NCBI GenBank assembly: GCA_024642005.1
Contig: JAHECA010000016.1
Location: 1 to 64,000, forward strand
Length of the DNA stretch: 64,000 nt
From: Robiginitalea sp.
Lineage (GTDB): Bacteria; Bacteroidota; Bacteroidia; Flavobacteriales; Flavobacteriaceae
Direction of reading: 5' to 3'
Part shown: one piece after another, positions 17,147-25,519 of the stretch
How the letters are laid out: each line of letters begins with the position of its first letter
Position numbering within the stretch: position 1 is the first letter of the stretch
Made by a program: the position numbers and the translations under genes
The notes under the pieces: model-generated
The model's input: only the letters and a program-made list of their open reading frames with translations
The model's database searches: none
Told to the model about the DNA's origin: nothing

Positions 17147-18910
17147 ATGAAAAAGTTACTGAACCTGGCAACCTACACCTTGCTGCTCACGGGAGCCCTC
17201 TGGCTCGGTTCGTGCCAGGAGGAGTTCGAGGAAGTGAATACCTCGAGCACCACCGGCACCTCCTTTAAAGCTACTTCCGAAACAGCCGTGCTGATCGAGA
17301 ACACCTCTTCTCTGGACGGCTCGTTCGACAACATCGTGGACGGCTCGAGCTGCTTCGCGCTGAATTTCCCGTACACGGTTAACGTAAACGGGCTCGACAT
17401 CACCATCGATTCGCGCGAAGACCTGGATCTGATCGAGGATGTTTTTGATGAATTTGACGAAGACATCGACATTCTCGATATCATCTTCCCGATTACCATC
17501 ACACAGGCCGATTTTACCGAAATCGTGATCAACAACAAGGAAGAGCTGGCCGAACTGGTGCGCAGCTGCGTGGAAGGCGGTCAGGACGACGATATCGAGT
17601 GTATCGATTTCGTGTACCCGGTAACTTTTTACACCTTCGACATCAACAATACCCAGACCGGGAAAGTTACCGTGGAGAATGACGAGCAACTCCGCCGGTT
17701 CTTCCACGAGTTGGGTGAAGACGACATAGTAAGCCTGGAATACCCTGTTACCCTTATGAAAAAGGACGGTACCGAAGTACAGGTTTCCAATAATGAAGAG
17801 CTGGCCATGGCCTTGCGGATGGCTAAGGATTCGTGCGACGAAGACGACGACAACGACTACAACGACGACGACTTTAGCTTGGAGCGCCTTGCGGCTTATC
17901 TGCCCGAATGCCCATGGGTCGTGCTGACCGTAGAACGCGACGGCACCGACCAGAGCGGCCAGTACGAGGCCTACCTGTTCACCTTCGGCGCCGACGGTAG
18001 CGTACAGGTGAAAGACCGGGGCGGCAATACCATCAACGGCGAGTGGAACCTGCGTATGTCTGACCATGGACCGGCCCTTACCCTGGCTTTCGACACCCTG
18101 GTAGACTTTAACCTGGAGTGGTACGTATGTGAAATAGGAGAAGGCAAGATCAAGCTATATGGCTCTGAAGGGAACCGCATCGTAATGCGAAGCAATTGTG
18201 GCGATCCGGGAGACCTACTGCCGGGAGCCCTTACCGAAGTACTGCGCGAGTGCAGCTGGATTATCAAGAAGGTCACCAACCAGGACATGGATATCGACCG
18301 CCTGATTGGCTATGCGTTTGAATTCCAGGCCGAAGGCGTGGTAACCCTCAGCAACGGCACCACCACCTCTGCCGGTACCTGGGCAGTTGCCCAGGGCACC
18401 AACGGAGGGCTGGTACTGGCCATCACCATGGGCGACGAACCCGGGGTGAGCTTTGAATGGCCGCTGCGCGACCTCCTGGACAGTCGCCTGAAGTTCGAGG
18501 CCGCTGACTTCGGCTACGAGCTTGTACTGGAGCGCGTATGCGCCAACACCCCCGACGGGGATGTGCTGGAGATCGGTAACATCCTGATGGGCGGCGACTG
18601 GACTGTGTTTGCATATATGGAAGGCGACATGGACGGAACATCCAATTATGACGGATTTGATTTCAGCTTCGGCATGGAGCAGGTGCTCACGGTCAGCACC
18701 AACATGGACCTCCTTACTACCGGCCTGTGGCGGGTAGTACGCGACAGCGAGGGCAACCTGAAAGTCTACCTGAACCTTGGGGATGGCGATGACGTCTTCG
18801 CAGACCTGACTGATGACTGGGATTTGGTGTCGGTAACCGCAAACCGCCTCGAGTTGAAGGATATCAGCGGAGGGGACGGAACCGTGACCACACTGGTCTT
18901 TGTGAAATAA
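17147..18910 (+). CDS. Large repeat-containing acidic lipoprotein
   Basis: The 587-residue protein starts with a lipobox (LGSC, Cys23). Residues about 65-235 hold four repeats of about 45 residues with the pattern [FY]P-[IV]-T...V...[ED]xL: FPYTVNVNGLDITI, FPITITQADFTEIV, YPVTFYTFDINNTQTG and YPVTLMKKDGTEVQV. After an acidic spacer (EDDDNDYNDDD), three lipocalin-like units of about 110 residues follow, each with a FTFGADGSVQVKDRGG-like turn and a WxxxDxGP- or WRVVRDSEG-like strand. The last unit resembles the whole mature protein encoded next (18958). It is very acidic and rich in Asp/Glu. It is divergent from the ECF sigma gene. It probably sits on the cell surface; its function is unknown. 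Confidence 0.8.
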   Translation: MKKLLNLATYTLLLTGALWLGSCQEEFEEVNTSSTTGTSFKATSETAVLIENTSSLDGSFDNIVDGSSCFALNFPYTVNVNGLDITIDSREDLDLIEDVFDEFDEDIDILDIIFPITITQADFTEIVINNKEELAELVRSCVEGGQDDDIECIDFVYPVTFYTFDINNTQTGKVTVENDEQLRRFFHELGEDDIVSLEYPVTLMKKDGTEVQVSNNEELAMALRMAKDSCDEDDDNDYNDDDFSLERLAAYLPECPWVVLTVERDGTDQSGQYEAYLFTFGADGSVQVKDRGGNTINGEWNLRMSDHGPALTLAFDTLVDFNLEWYVCEIGEGKIKLYGSEGNRIVMRSNCGDPGDLLPGALTEVLRECSWIIKKVTNQDMDIDRLIGYAFEFQAEGVVTLSNGTTTSAGTWAVAQGTNGGLVLAITMGDEPGVSFEWPLRDLLDSRLKFEAADFGYELVLERVCANTPDGDVLEIGNILMGGDWTVFAYMEGDMDGTSNYDGFDFSFGMEQVLTVSTNMDLLTTGLWRVVRDSEGNLKVYLNLGDGDDVFADLTDDWDLVSVTANRLELKDISGGDGTVTTLVFVK

Positions 18911-18957
18911 CAAATCCCTCGCGGGAACACTATATGAACCTGAATAACCCTTATGCT

Positions 18958-19434
18958 ATGAAAATCAAATTTTTTGCCCCCGTGCTCCTGATGTCAGCCC
19001 TTTGGTTCGCATCCTGTGATTCCTCGGATGATTCCTCTCCGAACCTGACCCCGGCCGATGCCGCCGAGTTGCGGGCCACGGCCCAGGATGGCCAATGGCG
19101 GATTACCTATTTCTTCGACACCGACAAGGAAGAGACCAGCGATTTTGCCGGCTATGTCTTCACCTTCGGCGCCGATGGAACCGTAACCGCCGTCAAGGAT
19201 GCCACCGAAGTATCCGGCACCTGGTCTGTAAGCGATTCGTCCGATTCGTCTTCAGACGACAGCCCGGATGATTCTTCTGACGTGGATTTTAACCTGTTCT
19301 TTTCCGGGTCGCTCCTTTTTGAGGACCTGAACGACGACTGGGACATCCTGGAATACACCGGAACGCGCATCAAGCTGGTCGATGTGAGCGGCGGGAACGG
19401 AGGAACCGATTACCTGACCTTCGAGAAAAATTAA
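18958..19434 (+). CDS. Small lipocalin-like lipoprotein
   Basis: About 158 residues with lipobox FASC and a Ser/Asp-rich linker (DSSDSSSDDSPDDSSD, about residues 98-113) inserted into a single lipocalin-like unit. The C-terminus LNDDWDILEYTGTRIKLVDV followed by SGGNGG matches the last unit of the preceding protein (TDDWDLVSVTANRLELKDI followed by SGGDG). The shared FTFGADGTV turn supports common descent by duplication. The ATG at 18958 is chosen because it gives a clean signal peptide; an upstream in-frame ATG at 18934 adds eight polar residues. It follows by 47 bases and ends in a strong terminator, so both lipoproteins form one transcript. The function is unknown. Confidence 0.78.
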   Translation: MKIKFFAPVLLMSALWFASCDSSDDSSPNLTPADAAELRATAQDGQWRITYFFDTDKEETSDFAGYVFTFGADGTVTAVKDATEVSGTWSVSDSSDSSSDDSPDDSSDVDFNLFFSGSLLFEDLNDDWDILEYTGTRIKLVDVSGGNGGTDYLTFEKN

Positions 19435-19470
19435 GATTTCCTTTTTTGCCCCCAATTTTGTTTGATGAAG

Positions 19471-19497
19471 GCGGCTCCCCCTACGGAGCCGCTTTTT
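19471..19497 (+). terminator. Rho-independent terminator after the lipoprotein pair
   Basis: Perfect 8-bp stem GCGGCTCC / GGAGCCGC around a 6-base loop, followed directly by five T and then CTTT. It lies 37 bases after the lipoprotein stop at 19434 and is the clearest terminator in the window. Confidence 0.9.
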
Positions 19498-19517
19498 CTT
19501 TGCCGGGTGGGGAAGTG

Positions 19518-19538
19518 TTCAAGGTTTAAGGTTCAAGG
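19518..19538. repeat. Three tandem heptamers TTCAAGG/TTTAAGG/TTCAAGG
   Basis: Three adjacent 7-base units at 19518, 19525 and 19532, differing at one base. Similar TTCAAGG-type arrays occur between genes in other Bacteroidota from memory. No function is assigned. Confidence 0.5.
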
Positions 19539-19548
19539 GATTCCTCAG

Positions 19549-19592
19549 ATGTCAGTTCGAGTGTCGCGCCGAAGGCGGGATGTATCGAGAAC
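19549..19592. repeat. Candidate dispersed intergenic repeat (GTTCGAG...TCGAGAAC)
   Basis: The stretch contains GTCAGTTCGAG, then a small hairpin CGCC-GAA-GGCG, then TATCGAGAAC. The wording resembles a short intergenic repeat of flavobacterial genomes of the type GTCAGTTCGAG...TCGAGAAC, recalled from memory. It appears once in this window, so its repeat nature must be tested on the whole genome. Confidence 0.45.
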
Positions 19593-19699
19593 GCTGGCAG
19601 CTCAATGCATAATTGCTGCGCCAATTCTCCCGGCCTTACCGAGAATGCAGTAAAAAGGTGTTAATTTCATTGCTTGACTTTAGGATTGGCGCGCGAAAA

Positions 19700-20140
19700 A
19701 TGGAAAATCATATTAAAATTGACCTTTTTGAAGCTTCGAAACTAACAGACGGGGCCAAGCGGCAGGTGGCCGCCCTGTTCGAACAGTTGGCCCCGGGGCG
19801 CATCCAGATACCCCTGGCCGAGCTGCTGGAAGCCGGTAACCCTCTAACGGTGGCGTATTGCGAGGCCGGCGGTGACATCGTCGGGATCGCACTGATGTGC
19901 ACCTACAAAGTGATATCAGGTCATAAAGGCTGGATCGAAGACGTGGTGGTAGACGAAAAGATGCGCGGGAAGGGCATCGGGAAGAAACTGATTGAAAAAC
20001 TATTGGAAGTGGCCCGGGAAAAAGACCTGTCTGAGGTCTTGCTGTTCTCGGCAAACCACCGGAAGGCGGCTATTGGGCTTTATACCCATCTCGGCTTCCA
20101 TCGCAAGGACAGCGGCCTTTATATCCTGAAAATCCCTTGA
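19700..20140 (+). CDS. GNAT N-acetyltransferase
   Basis: The 146-residue protein has the acetyl-CoA-binding segment VVDEKMRGKGIGKKLIEKLL (about residues 84-103, with the R-G-x-G-x-G/A loop) and the C-terminal ALGLYTHLGFHR-like strand (IGLYTHLGF). This is the standard single-domain GNAT layout. It transfers an acetyl group to an amine of an unknown target in the cytoplasm. The start at 19700 is chosen because the upstream frame to 19613 runs into the repeat-bearing intergenic region. The gene stands alone after the terminator and repeat region. It is one of three unrelated GNATs in the window. Confidence 0.85.
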   Translation: MENHIKIDLFEASKLTDGAKRQVAALFEQLAPGRIQIPLAELLEAGNPLTVAYCEAGGDIVGIALMCTYKVISGHKGWIEDVVVDEKMRGKGIGKKLIEKLLEVAREKDLSEVLLFSANHRKAAIGLYTHLGFHRKDSGLYILKIP

Positions 20141-20248
20141 ATCGCATGAAAGGGAAGCCGTTGCGGCAAAAGGATTTCCCGCCGGGTTGCAGGGGAAGCA
20201 TGAAAAACGGGCATTTATCGCCGATATCGACAAGTAGCCATTTTGTAA

Positions 20249-20307
20249 AAATCCCTACATTTAAAGGGATTCCAATTGTTTGGAATCCAGTCCTAAATTG
20301 ATTCCAA
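20249..20307. promoter_or_regulatory. Overlapping inverted and direct repeats (GATTCCAA sites)
   Basis: GATTCCAA occurs at 20267-20274 and 20300-20307 (33 bases apart), with the inverted copy TTGGAATC at 20280-20287 between them. A second dyad, AATCCCT / AGGGATT (20249-20255 and 20264-20270), overlaps the first copy. The block ends 8 bases before the ATG at 20316 of the VOC gene. This fits a multi-site operator or two alternative RNA hairpins. Confidence 0.45.
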
Positions 20308-20315
20308 AGCAGGTG

Positions 20316-20690
20316 ATGCATATACCCGAAACGTCGACCATCCAACCCTGGCTCATCTTCGAAGATGCCCCGGCTGCCCTGGCCTTTTACAAGGCGGCTT
20401 TCGGGGCCCGTGAGACCTACCGCCTGGAACCTGTGCCCGGGGAACTGGTGGCCCGGCTCTCGGTGGGCGGGGCCGAATTCTGGGTAGCCAGCGGGGGCGT
20501 GAAAAATCCCGACATGCATCAAAGCGTCCGCTTCGTTGTGGTCGTGCCTGACCCGGAAGCGTACTTTGAGCAGGCCCTGGGCGTCGGGGCTACCGCGGTG
20601 TTCGCTCCGCGGGCAGACCACGGCTGGTTTTCGGCCAAGGTGGCCGACCCCTTCGGCCACCACTGGGAGTTCGGACACGAAGTGGACTAG
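20316..20690 (+). CDS. VOC-family protein (PhnB/glyoxalase-like)
   Basis: The 124-residue protein has the PhnB-type opening IQPWLIFEDAPAALAFYKAA and closing VADPFGHHWEFGHEV, where the His and Glu residues match usual VOC metal-site positions. It lacks membrane segments and is cytoplasmic. The substrate is unknown. The ATG at 20316 is chosen over an upstream in-frame TTG at 20280 because the VOC fold starts just after it, and because the repeats at 20249-20307 are then regulatory and not coding. A membrane protein gene follows 49 bases downstream. Confidence 0.8.
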   Translation: MHIPETSTIQPWLIFEDAPAALAFYKAAFGARETYRLEPVPGELVARLSVGGAEFWVASGGVKNPDMHQSVRFVVVVPDPEAYFEQALGVGATAVFAPRADHGWFSAKVADPFGHHWEFGHEVD

Positions 20691-20739
20691 TTTTATAAAA
20701 GGGGGTGCTTCCAACAGCCCCGGGAATTGGCATTTTGAT

Positions 20740-21204
20740 ATGAAGCAGCTTATCTTAAAACCCTATGCCTTCTTTTGGGGCGTTATTCCGCTGATCTTGC
20801 TGGTCTCATTCCTGTTCGGCGATACCGTTTACTACCTGAATGTATACGACCTGCACCAGGCCTTGCCCTACCGTGAACTGGGCTTCCTGATCGCATCCCT
20901 GTCATTTGCTATCGGGGCCGGCTACTGGATGGCCCTGAAGCGGAAGCGGGTGTTGTCGCCCGGTCTCAATACCTTCCATATGCTCGTGACCCTGGTGGGC
21001 CCTGTCGGGGCCATGCTGGCCACCCTCCTGAAGCGCCCCATCTCCCTGCCGGTAAGCGATGTGCTGCAATACGCTGCAGATACCCAGTACAACGACCGGA
21101 TTTTACTGGCGTCCTACGCCCTGTGGCTGGTAACGATACTCGGGCAGGTGGCCTTTCCGGTGAACCTGTTTCGGGCCTTTAGGCGGAAAACGGGGAAAGG
21201 CTGA
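20740..21204 (+). CDS. Four-helix membrane protein of unknown function
   Basis: The 154-residue protein has four predicted membrane helices (FFWGVIPLILLVSFLF, LGFLIASLSFAIGAGYWMAL, FHMLVTLVGPVGAMLATLL and ILLASYALWLVTILGQVAF). A loop between helices 1 and 2 reads YYLNVYDLHQALPYREL. The pattern resembles a short haem-copper-oxidase-like membrane bundle, but metal ligands cannot be assigned, so this is only a resemblance. The internal ATG at 20740 is used; the frame upstream lies inside the VOC gene. It is followed by 257 bases without a gene, including a perfect palindrome GGCGATATCGCC at 21257-21268. Confidence 0.65.
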   Translation: MKQLILKPYAFFWGVIPLILLVSFLFGDTVYYLNVYDLHQALPYRELGFLIASLSFAIGAGYWMALKRKRVLSPGLNTFHMLVTLVGPVGAMLATLLKRPISLPVSDVLQYAADTQYNDRILLASYALWLVTILGQVAFPVNLFRAFRRKTGKG

Positions 21205-21461
21205 AAAGGTTTGGGATCTTGATCAACGATGGAAAAAATCTCAGGCCAGGCCAGATGGCGATATCGCCCGGTGCAGTGGTGATCCACACCCTCATCGAGC
21301 AACATCCGGGTATGCCGTTAAACTTGCCTGTCTGGAATTTCCATTCTCAGGATTTTCTAGGTGCAACACCTTCGTGCCCTGATGGTAATAAGGCAAATAA
21401 ATCGTAATTTCACAGTCTTTTGGCCCCATATTTGAATACACATTTTAAAAACGCTGACTGC

Positions 21462-23156
21462 ATGAAACTTTACCGGAACCTCCTTGTTCTCGTCGCCCTG
21501 GTCTTTTCACAAGGACAGGTAACCGCCCAGGCCCAACCCCCCAAGCTTGTGGTGGGCATTGTCGTGGATCAGATGCGATACGACTTCCTGCATAGATACA
21601 GCGACCATTACGGGGATGACGGCTTCAAACGACTTATGAGGGAGGGTTTTTCTTTTGACAGCACCAATTACAACTACGTTCCGACAGTGACCGCTGCCGG
21701 ACACGCTTCCATTTATACCGGCACAACCCCCTCCCGCCACGGGATCATTGGCAACACTTGGTACGACCGCAACCTCCGCATCAGTGTATCGAATGTAGAG
21801 GATCCCACGGTTCATATCATTGGCTCTGCAGTGCCAAATCCAAACGGCTTTTCACCGGCACACCTCCTTACCAAAACCATCACGGATCAGATTCGGACCA
21901 AAATGGGGCCGGAGTCTAAAATAATCAGCGTATCACTCAAAGACCGGGGCGCCATATTACCCGGCGGCCATAGCGCCAACGCCGCTTACTGGCACGATTA
22001 TGAGACCAGCCCCGGGAATTTTGTAAGCAGCACGTTTTACCAGGATTCCCTGCCCGGATGGGTGGCCGAGTTCAATTCGGAAGGCCGGTCAGAAGCCTAT
22101 ATGGGCCAGGTCTGGAATACCCTGCTTCCCTTGGAGGAATACGATGAGAGTGCCCCTGACGACAACGGGTATGAGTCGCTGATGCGCGGCAAGCAGGCCC
22201 CCGTTTTTCCGTACGACCTGGCAGCCATCCGGGATACCTATGCCCCAAACGAACCCTATCTGAACGTGTTATGGGTCACCCCTTTCGGCAATACGCTTTT
22301 AAAGGATTTCGCCATTCGCGCCCTGCGGGAGGAACACCTGGGCCAGGATGCTATCACGGATGCCCTCTGCATCAGTTTTTCGAGCACCGATGCCGCCGGC
22401 CACACTTTCGGGCCCCAGTCTGTAGAAGTGCAGGACATGTATCTGAGGCTTGACCGCGATATTGCCGAGCTGCTCCAGGTGCTTGACCAGGAGGTGGGCA
22501 AGGGAGAATACCTCCTTTTCCTTACCTCAGACCACGGTGCACAACCGGTGGTTTCCTATGCCGTCGAGCAGGGATTGCCTGCCGGGCTGGCGGTGATCCC
22601 CCGGTTTGAACATAGCCTGAATTTTTCCCTCTCCCTCAAATACGGGGCATTCAATTGGATTGAATCCTTCGGGACGAATGAAATTTATCTCGACCATGCG
22701 CTGATCGCCGAAAAAGGGGTATCCCTCCCCGAGATGCAACAGGCTGTGGCAGACTTTATGAAGGAACAGCCCGCAGTCAGCTACGCACTTACGGCTACCG
22801 AACTTCGTGAGAACAAATATGACTCCGGCTTGCCTGCCATGGTACAGAATGGCTTTTACGAAGACCGGTCGGGAGATGTCATCCTGGTCTATGAGCCTGG
22901 TTTTGTGGCTACTTATGACTTCAGGACGCCGATCACCAAGGTTCGTGGCACACAGCACGGTTCCGGTTATGAATGGGATACCCATGTGCCCCTGCTTTGG
23001 TTTGGCGCCGGTGTCCCGAGTGGTGCCTCGGCCCGCAGGGTACACCCTACGGATGTTACCCCCACGCTGGGCCGGTTTTTAAATGTTCCGATACCGGAAG
23101 GTGCTACAGGACAGCCCCTGCTGGAATTGTTCGAGCCGGCCAGGGGAAGCAATTAA
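21462..23156 (+). CDS. pafA: PafA-type alkaline phosphatase (phosphate monoesterase)
   Basis: The 564-residue secreted enzyme begins with a signal peptide (LLVLVALVFSQGQVTAQ). It contains the PafA/alkaline-phosphatase-superfamily set: Asp in VDQMRYDF, nucleophile Thr in VPTVTAAGHASIYTGT, Asn in GIIGNTWY, the Lys-x-Arg pair in SLKDRGAIL, metal Asp/His in SFSSTDAAGHTFG, Asp-His in TSDHGAQPV and the final His in GTQHGSGYEW. The Lys-x-Arg and Asn residues are those that distinguish PafA monoesterases from diesterases. It would release phosphate from many phosphomonoesters in the periplasm or outside, and PafA enzymes are typically not repressed by phosphate. The ATG at 21462 gives the signal peptide directly. 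Confidence 0.93.
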   Translation: MKLYRNLLVLVALVFSQGQVTAQAQPPKLVVGIVVDQMRYDFLHRYSDHYGDDGFKRLMREGFSFDSTNYNYVPTVTAAGHASIYTGTTPSRHGIIGNTWYDRNLRISVSNVEDPTVHIIGSAVPNPNGFSPAHLLTKTITDQIRTKMGPESKIISVSLKDRGAILPGGHSANAAYWHDYETSPGNFVSSTFYQDSLPGWVAEFNSEGRSEAYMGQVWNTLLPLEEYDESAPDDNGYESLMRGKQAPVFPYDLAAIRDTYAPNEPYLNVLWVTPFGNTLLKDFAIRALREEHLGQDAITDALCISFSSTDAAGHTFGPQSVEVQDMYLRLDRDIAELLQVLDQEVGKGEYLLFLTSDHGAQPVVSYAVEQGLPAGLAVIPRFEHSLNFSLSLKYGAFNWIESFGTNEIYLDHALIAEKGVSLPEMQQAVADFMKEQPAVSYALTATELRENKYDSGLPAMVQNGFYEDRSGDVILVYEPGFVATYDFRTPITKVRGTQHGSGYEWDTHVPLLWFGAGVPSGASARRVHPTDVTPTLGRFLNVPIPEGATGQPLLELFEPARGSN

Positions 23157-23163
23157 TACCCGT

Positions 23164-23196
23164 GTGCAGTTCGTTGCTGCACCCGTGCAGCTGCAC
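23164..23196. promoter_or_regulatory. Four GTGCAG/CTGCAC half-sites between pafA and ffh
   Basis: GTGCAG (23164) and CTGCAC (23177) form a hairpin with a 7-base loop; GTGCAGCTGCAC (23185-23196) is a perfect 12-bp palindrome. The block starts 7 bases after the pafA stop and ends 3 bases before the ffh -33 element. No T tail follows, so regulation of ffh or a pafA 3'-end structure are both possible. Confidence 0.45.
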
Positions 23197-23199
23197 ATA

Positions 23200-23232
23200 T
23201 TTGCCCCAATCCACCGCCAATCATTATCTTTG
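23200..23232 (+). promoter_or_regulatory. Promoter of ffh (TTTG ... TATCTTTG)
   Basis: A -33-like TTTG at 23200-23203 and an exact -7 box TATCTTTG at 23225-23232 are separated by 21 bases, close to the Bacteroidota spacing. The box is 29 bases upstream of the ffh ATG at 23262. This is the best complete promoter in the window. Confidence 0.65.
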
Positions 23233-23261
23233 CAAGACCAAAAAAAAAATGAGGTAAGCCG

Positions 23262-24593
23262 ATGTTTGAAAACCTAAGCGAAAAACTCGACAGGGCCCTC
23301 CAGGTACTCAAAGGGCACGGTCAAATCACGGAGATCAACGTGGCAGAGACCACCAAAGAGATCCGACGGGCACTGCTCGACGCCGACGTCAACTTTAAGA
23401 TCGCCAAGGATTTCACCAACCGGGTGAAAGAGAAGGCCATAGGGCAGAACGTGCTCAGCACCCTGCAGCCGGGGCAGCTCATGGTGAAGATCGTCAAAGA
23501 TGAACTCACCGAACTCATGGGCGGCAGCTCCGAGGGCATCGACCTCTCCGGCAACCCGACGGTCATCCTGATGTCGGGGCTCCAGGGTTCGGGTAAAACC
23601 ACATTTTCCGGGAAGCTGGCCACCTTCCTCAAGACCAAGAAAAATAAAAAACCATTGCTGGTGGCCTGCGACGTATACCGTCCGGCGGCCATCGACCAAC
23701 TGCACGTGGTGGGCGAACAGATCGGCGTACCGGTCTATTCCGACAAGGAAAACAAGAACCCGGTGGCCCTGGCCCAGGCGGGTATTGCCCAGGCCAAAGC
23801 CAACGGGAATAACGTGGTGATCATAGATACCGCAGGGCGCCTTGCGGTAGACCGGGAAATGATGGACGAGATTGCGGCCATCCGCGATGCCGTGAAACCG
23901 CAGGAAGTGCTCTTTGTAGTCGATGCCATGACCGGGCAGGATGCCGTCAATACGGCCAAGGCCTTTAACGATGTGCTCGATTTCGACGGGGTTGTGCTCA
24001 CCAAGCTCGACGGGGATACACGGGGCGGAGCGGCCATTTCCATCAAGTCAGTGGTCGACAAGCCCATCAAGTTTATTGGAACGGGCGAGAAAATGGAAGC
24101 CCTCGATGTATTCTACCCCGAGCGGATGGCCGACCGTATTTTGGGCATGGGCGACGTGATCTCCCTGGTGGAAAGGGCCCAGGAACAGTTCGATGAAGAA
24201 CAGGCGCGCCGCATCCAGAAAAAAATTGCCAAGAACAAGTTCGGCTTCGACGACTTTTTGAGCCAGATCCACCAGATCAAGAAGATGGGGAACATGAAAG
24301 ACCTCATCGGCATGATCCCGGGGGCAGGCAAGGCCCTGAAGGGGCTCGACATCGACGACGACGCCTTTAGGCACATCGAGGCCATCATCTATTCGATGAC
24401 CCCGGATGAGCGCTCTAACCCGTCTTTGCTGGATGCGCGCCGCAAGAAACGCATCTCCGCCGGGAGCGGCACCAGCATTCAGGAGGTGAACCAATTGCTC
24501 AAACAGTTTGACCAGATGAGCAAAATGATGAAGATGATGCAGGGCGGGGGCGGCAAGAAGATGATGCAGATGATGCAAAACATGAAACCCTAA
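23262..24593 (+). CDS. ffh: Signal recognition particle protein Ffh
   Basis: Ffh is the GTPase of the signal recognition particle: it binds signal peptides of membrane and exported proteins and the SRP RNA, and docks with FtsY. The N domain (1-90) is followed by the G domain with GLQGSGKTT (G1), DTAGRL (G3) and [10 protein letters not shown] (G4/G5), then by a methionine-rich M domain ending in [10 protein letters not shown] and [10 protein letters not shown], which form the signal-peptide groove. The length (443 residues) is normal. A good TAnnTTTG promoter precedes it. The next gene, folD, starts 41 bases after its stop, across a short repeat. Confidence 0.98.
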   Translation: MFENLSEKLDRALQVLKGHGQITEINVAETTKEIRRALLDADVNFKIAKDFTNRVKEKAIGQNVLSTLQPGQLMVKIVKDELTELMGGSSEGIDLSGNPTVILMSGLQGSGKTTFSGKLATFLKTKKNKKPLLVACDVYRPAAIDQLHVVGEQIGVPVYSDKENKNPVALAQAGIAQAKANGNNVVIIDTAGRLAVDREMMDEIAAIRDAVKPQEVLFVVDAMTGQDAVNTAKAFNDVLDFDGVVLTKLDGDTRGGAAISIKSVVDKPIKFIGTGEKMEALDVFYPERMADRILGMGDVISLVERAQEQFDEEQARRIQKKIAKNKFGFDDFLSQIHQIKKMGNMKDLIGMIPGAGKALKGLDIDDDAFRHIEAIIYSMTPDERSNPSLLDARRKKRISAGSGTSIQEVNQLLKQFDQMSKMMKMMQGGGGKKMMQMMQNMKP

Positions 24594-24600
24594 CGGGATC

Positions 24601-24630
24601 AAATTCCAAATTTGAAATTCTAAATTCCAA
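24601..24630. repeat. Degenerate AAATTCCAA-type repeat between ffh and folD
   Basis: Thirty bases built from AAATTCCAAA, TTTGAAATTC and TAAATTCCAA, very AT-rich in a GC-rich region. Similar AAATTCCAA runs occur between genes in other flavobacteria from memory. It lies 4 bases before the folD ATG, so it may affect folD translation. Confidence 0.5.
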
Positions 24631-24634
24631 TCGG

Positions 24635-25519
24635 ATGACCCTGCTCGACGGCAAAAAAATCTCAGACCAGATCAAAGATGAAATCGCGGCCGAGGTGGCC
24701 GGTATGATCAGGCGGGGCGAGAAGGTACCCCACCTGGCTGCCGTTATCGTTGGCAGTGACGGCGCCAGCCTCACCTATGTGGGCAGCAAGGTAAGGGCCT
24801 GCCAGCGGATCGGTTTTGAATCGACCCTCAAGCAACTGCCTGAATCAACCACGGAGGAAGAGCTGCTCGAAGTGGTGGCCGAACTCAACGCCGACTCCGA
24901 CATTGACGGCTATATCGTGCAGCTGCCCCTACCCAGGCACATCGACGAGCAGAAAATCCTGTTGGCCGTTAATCCCGACAAAGACGTGGACGGCTTTCAC
25001 CCCACCAACTTCGGGAAGATGGCCCTGGAACTGGAGAGCTTTATCTCGGCCACGCCCTATGGCATTATGGAGCTGCTCCGGCGCTATAATGTGGAAACTT
25101 CCGGGAAGCATGCCGTGGTGATCGGCCGAAGCAACATCGTGGGCAGGCCCATCAGCATATTGCTTAGCCAGAAAGGGGAGGGCGCCAATGCCACGGTAAC
25201 CCTGGTCCACAGCCGTACCCGAAATTTACCGGAAATCACCCGTCAGGCCGACATCATCGTTTCGGCCCTTGGGGTACCCAACTTCCTGAAGTCCGACATG
25301 GTCAAAGAAGGCGTTGTGGTTGTAGACGTGGGCATTACGCGCGTACCCGACGCCAGCCGGGAGCGGGGGTATTACATCTGCGGCGACGTCGATTTTGAGG
25401 GGGTCAGCAAAAAGGCTTCCTTCATTACGCCCGTCCCGGGCGGGGTGGGCCCCATGACCATCGCCATGCTGCTCAAAAACACCCTGCTGGCGCGGCAGCG
25501 CCACCGGACCCGCACTTAG
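24635..25519 (+). CDS. folD: Bifunctional methylene-THF dehydrogenase / methenyl-THF cyclohydrolase
   Basis: FolD interconverts 5,10-methylene-THF and 10-formyl-THF in two steps with NADP. The 294-residue length is usual. The catalytic Lys is in [14 protein letters not shown], followed by VQLPLP, PTNFGKM, the NADP-binding [10 protein letters not shown] and the C-terminal [19 protein letters not shown]. It works with Fhs (9695-11362), whose product, 10-formyl-THF, it also makes. It is downstream of ffh on the same strand; co-transcription is possible but the two genes are unrelated in function. Its TAG stop overlaps the stop of a tiny antisense lipoprotein gene. Confidence 0.97.
   Translation: MTLLDGKKISDQIKDEIAAEVAGMIRRGEKVPHLAAVIVGSDGASLTYVGSKVRACQRIGFESTLKQLPESTTEEELLEVVAELNADSDIDGYIVQLPLPRHIDEQKILLAVNPDKDVDGFHPTNFGKMALELESFISATPYGIMELLRRYNVETSGKHAVVIGRSNIVGRPISILLSQKGEGANATVTLVHSRTRNLPEITRQADIIVSALGVPNFLKSDMVKEGVVVVDVGITRVPDASRERGYYICGDVDFEGVSKKASFITPVPGGVGPMTIAMLLKNTLLARQRHRTRT

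Noticed and set aside
21219-21407. 62-residue frame between the four-helix protein and pafA
   Set aside because: It has no signal, membrane segment or family motif, and overlaps a palindrome; it looks like chance.
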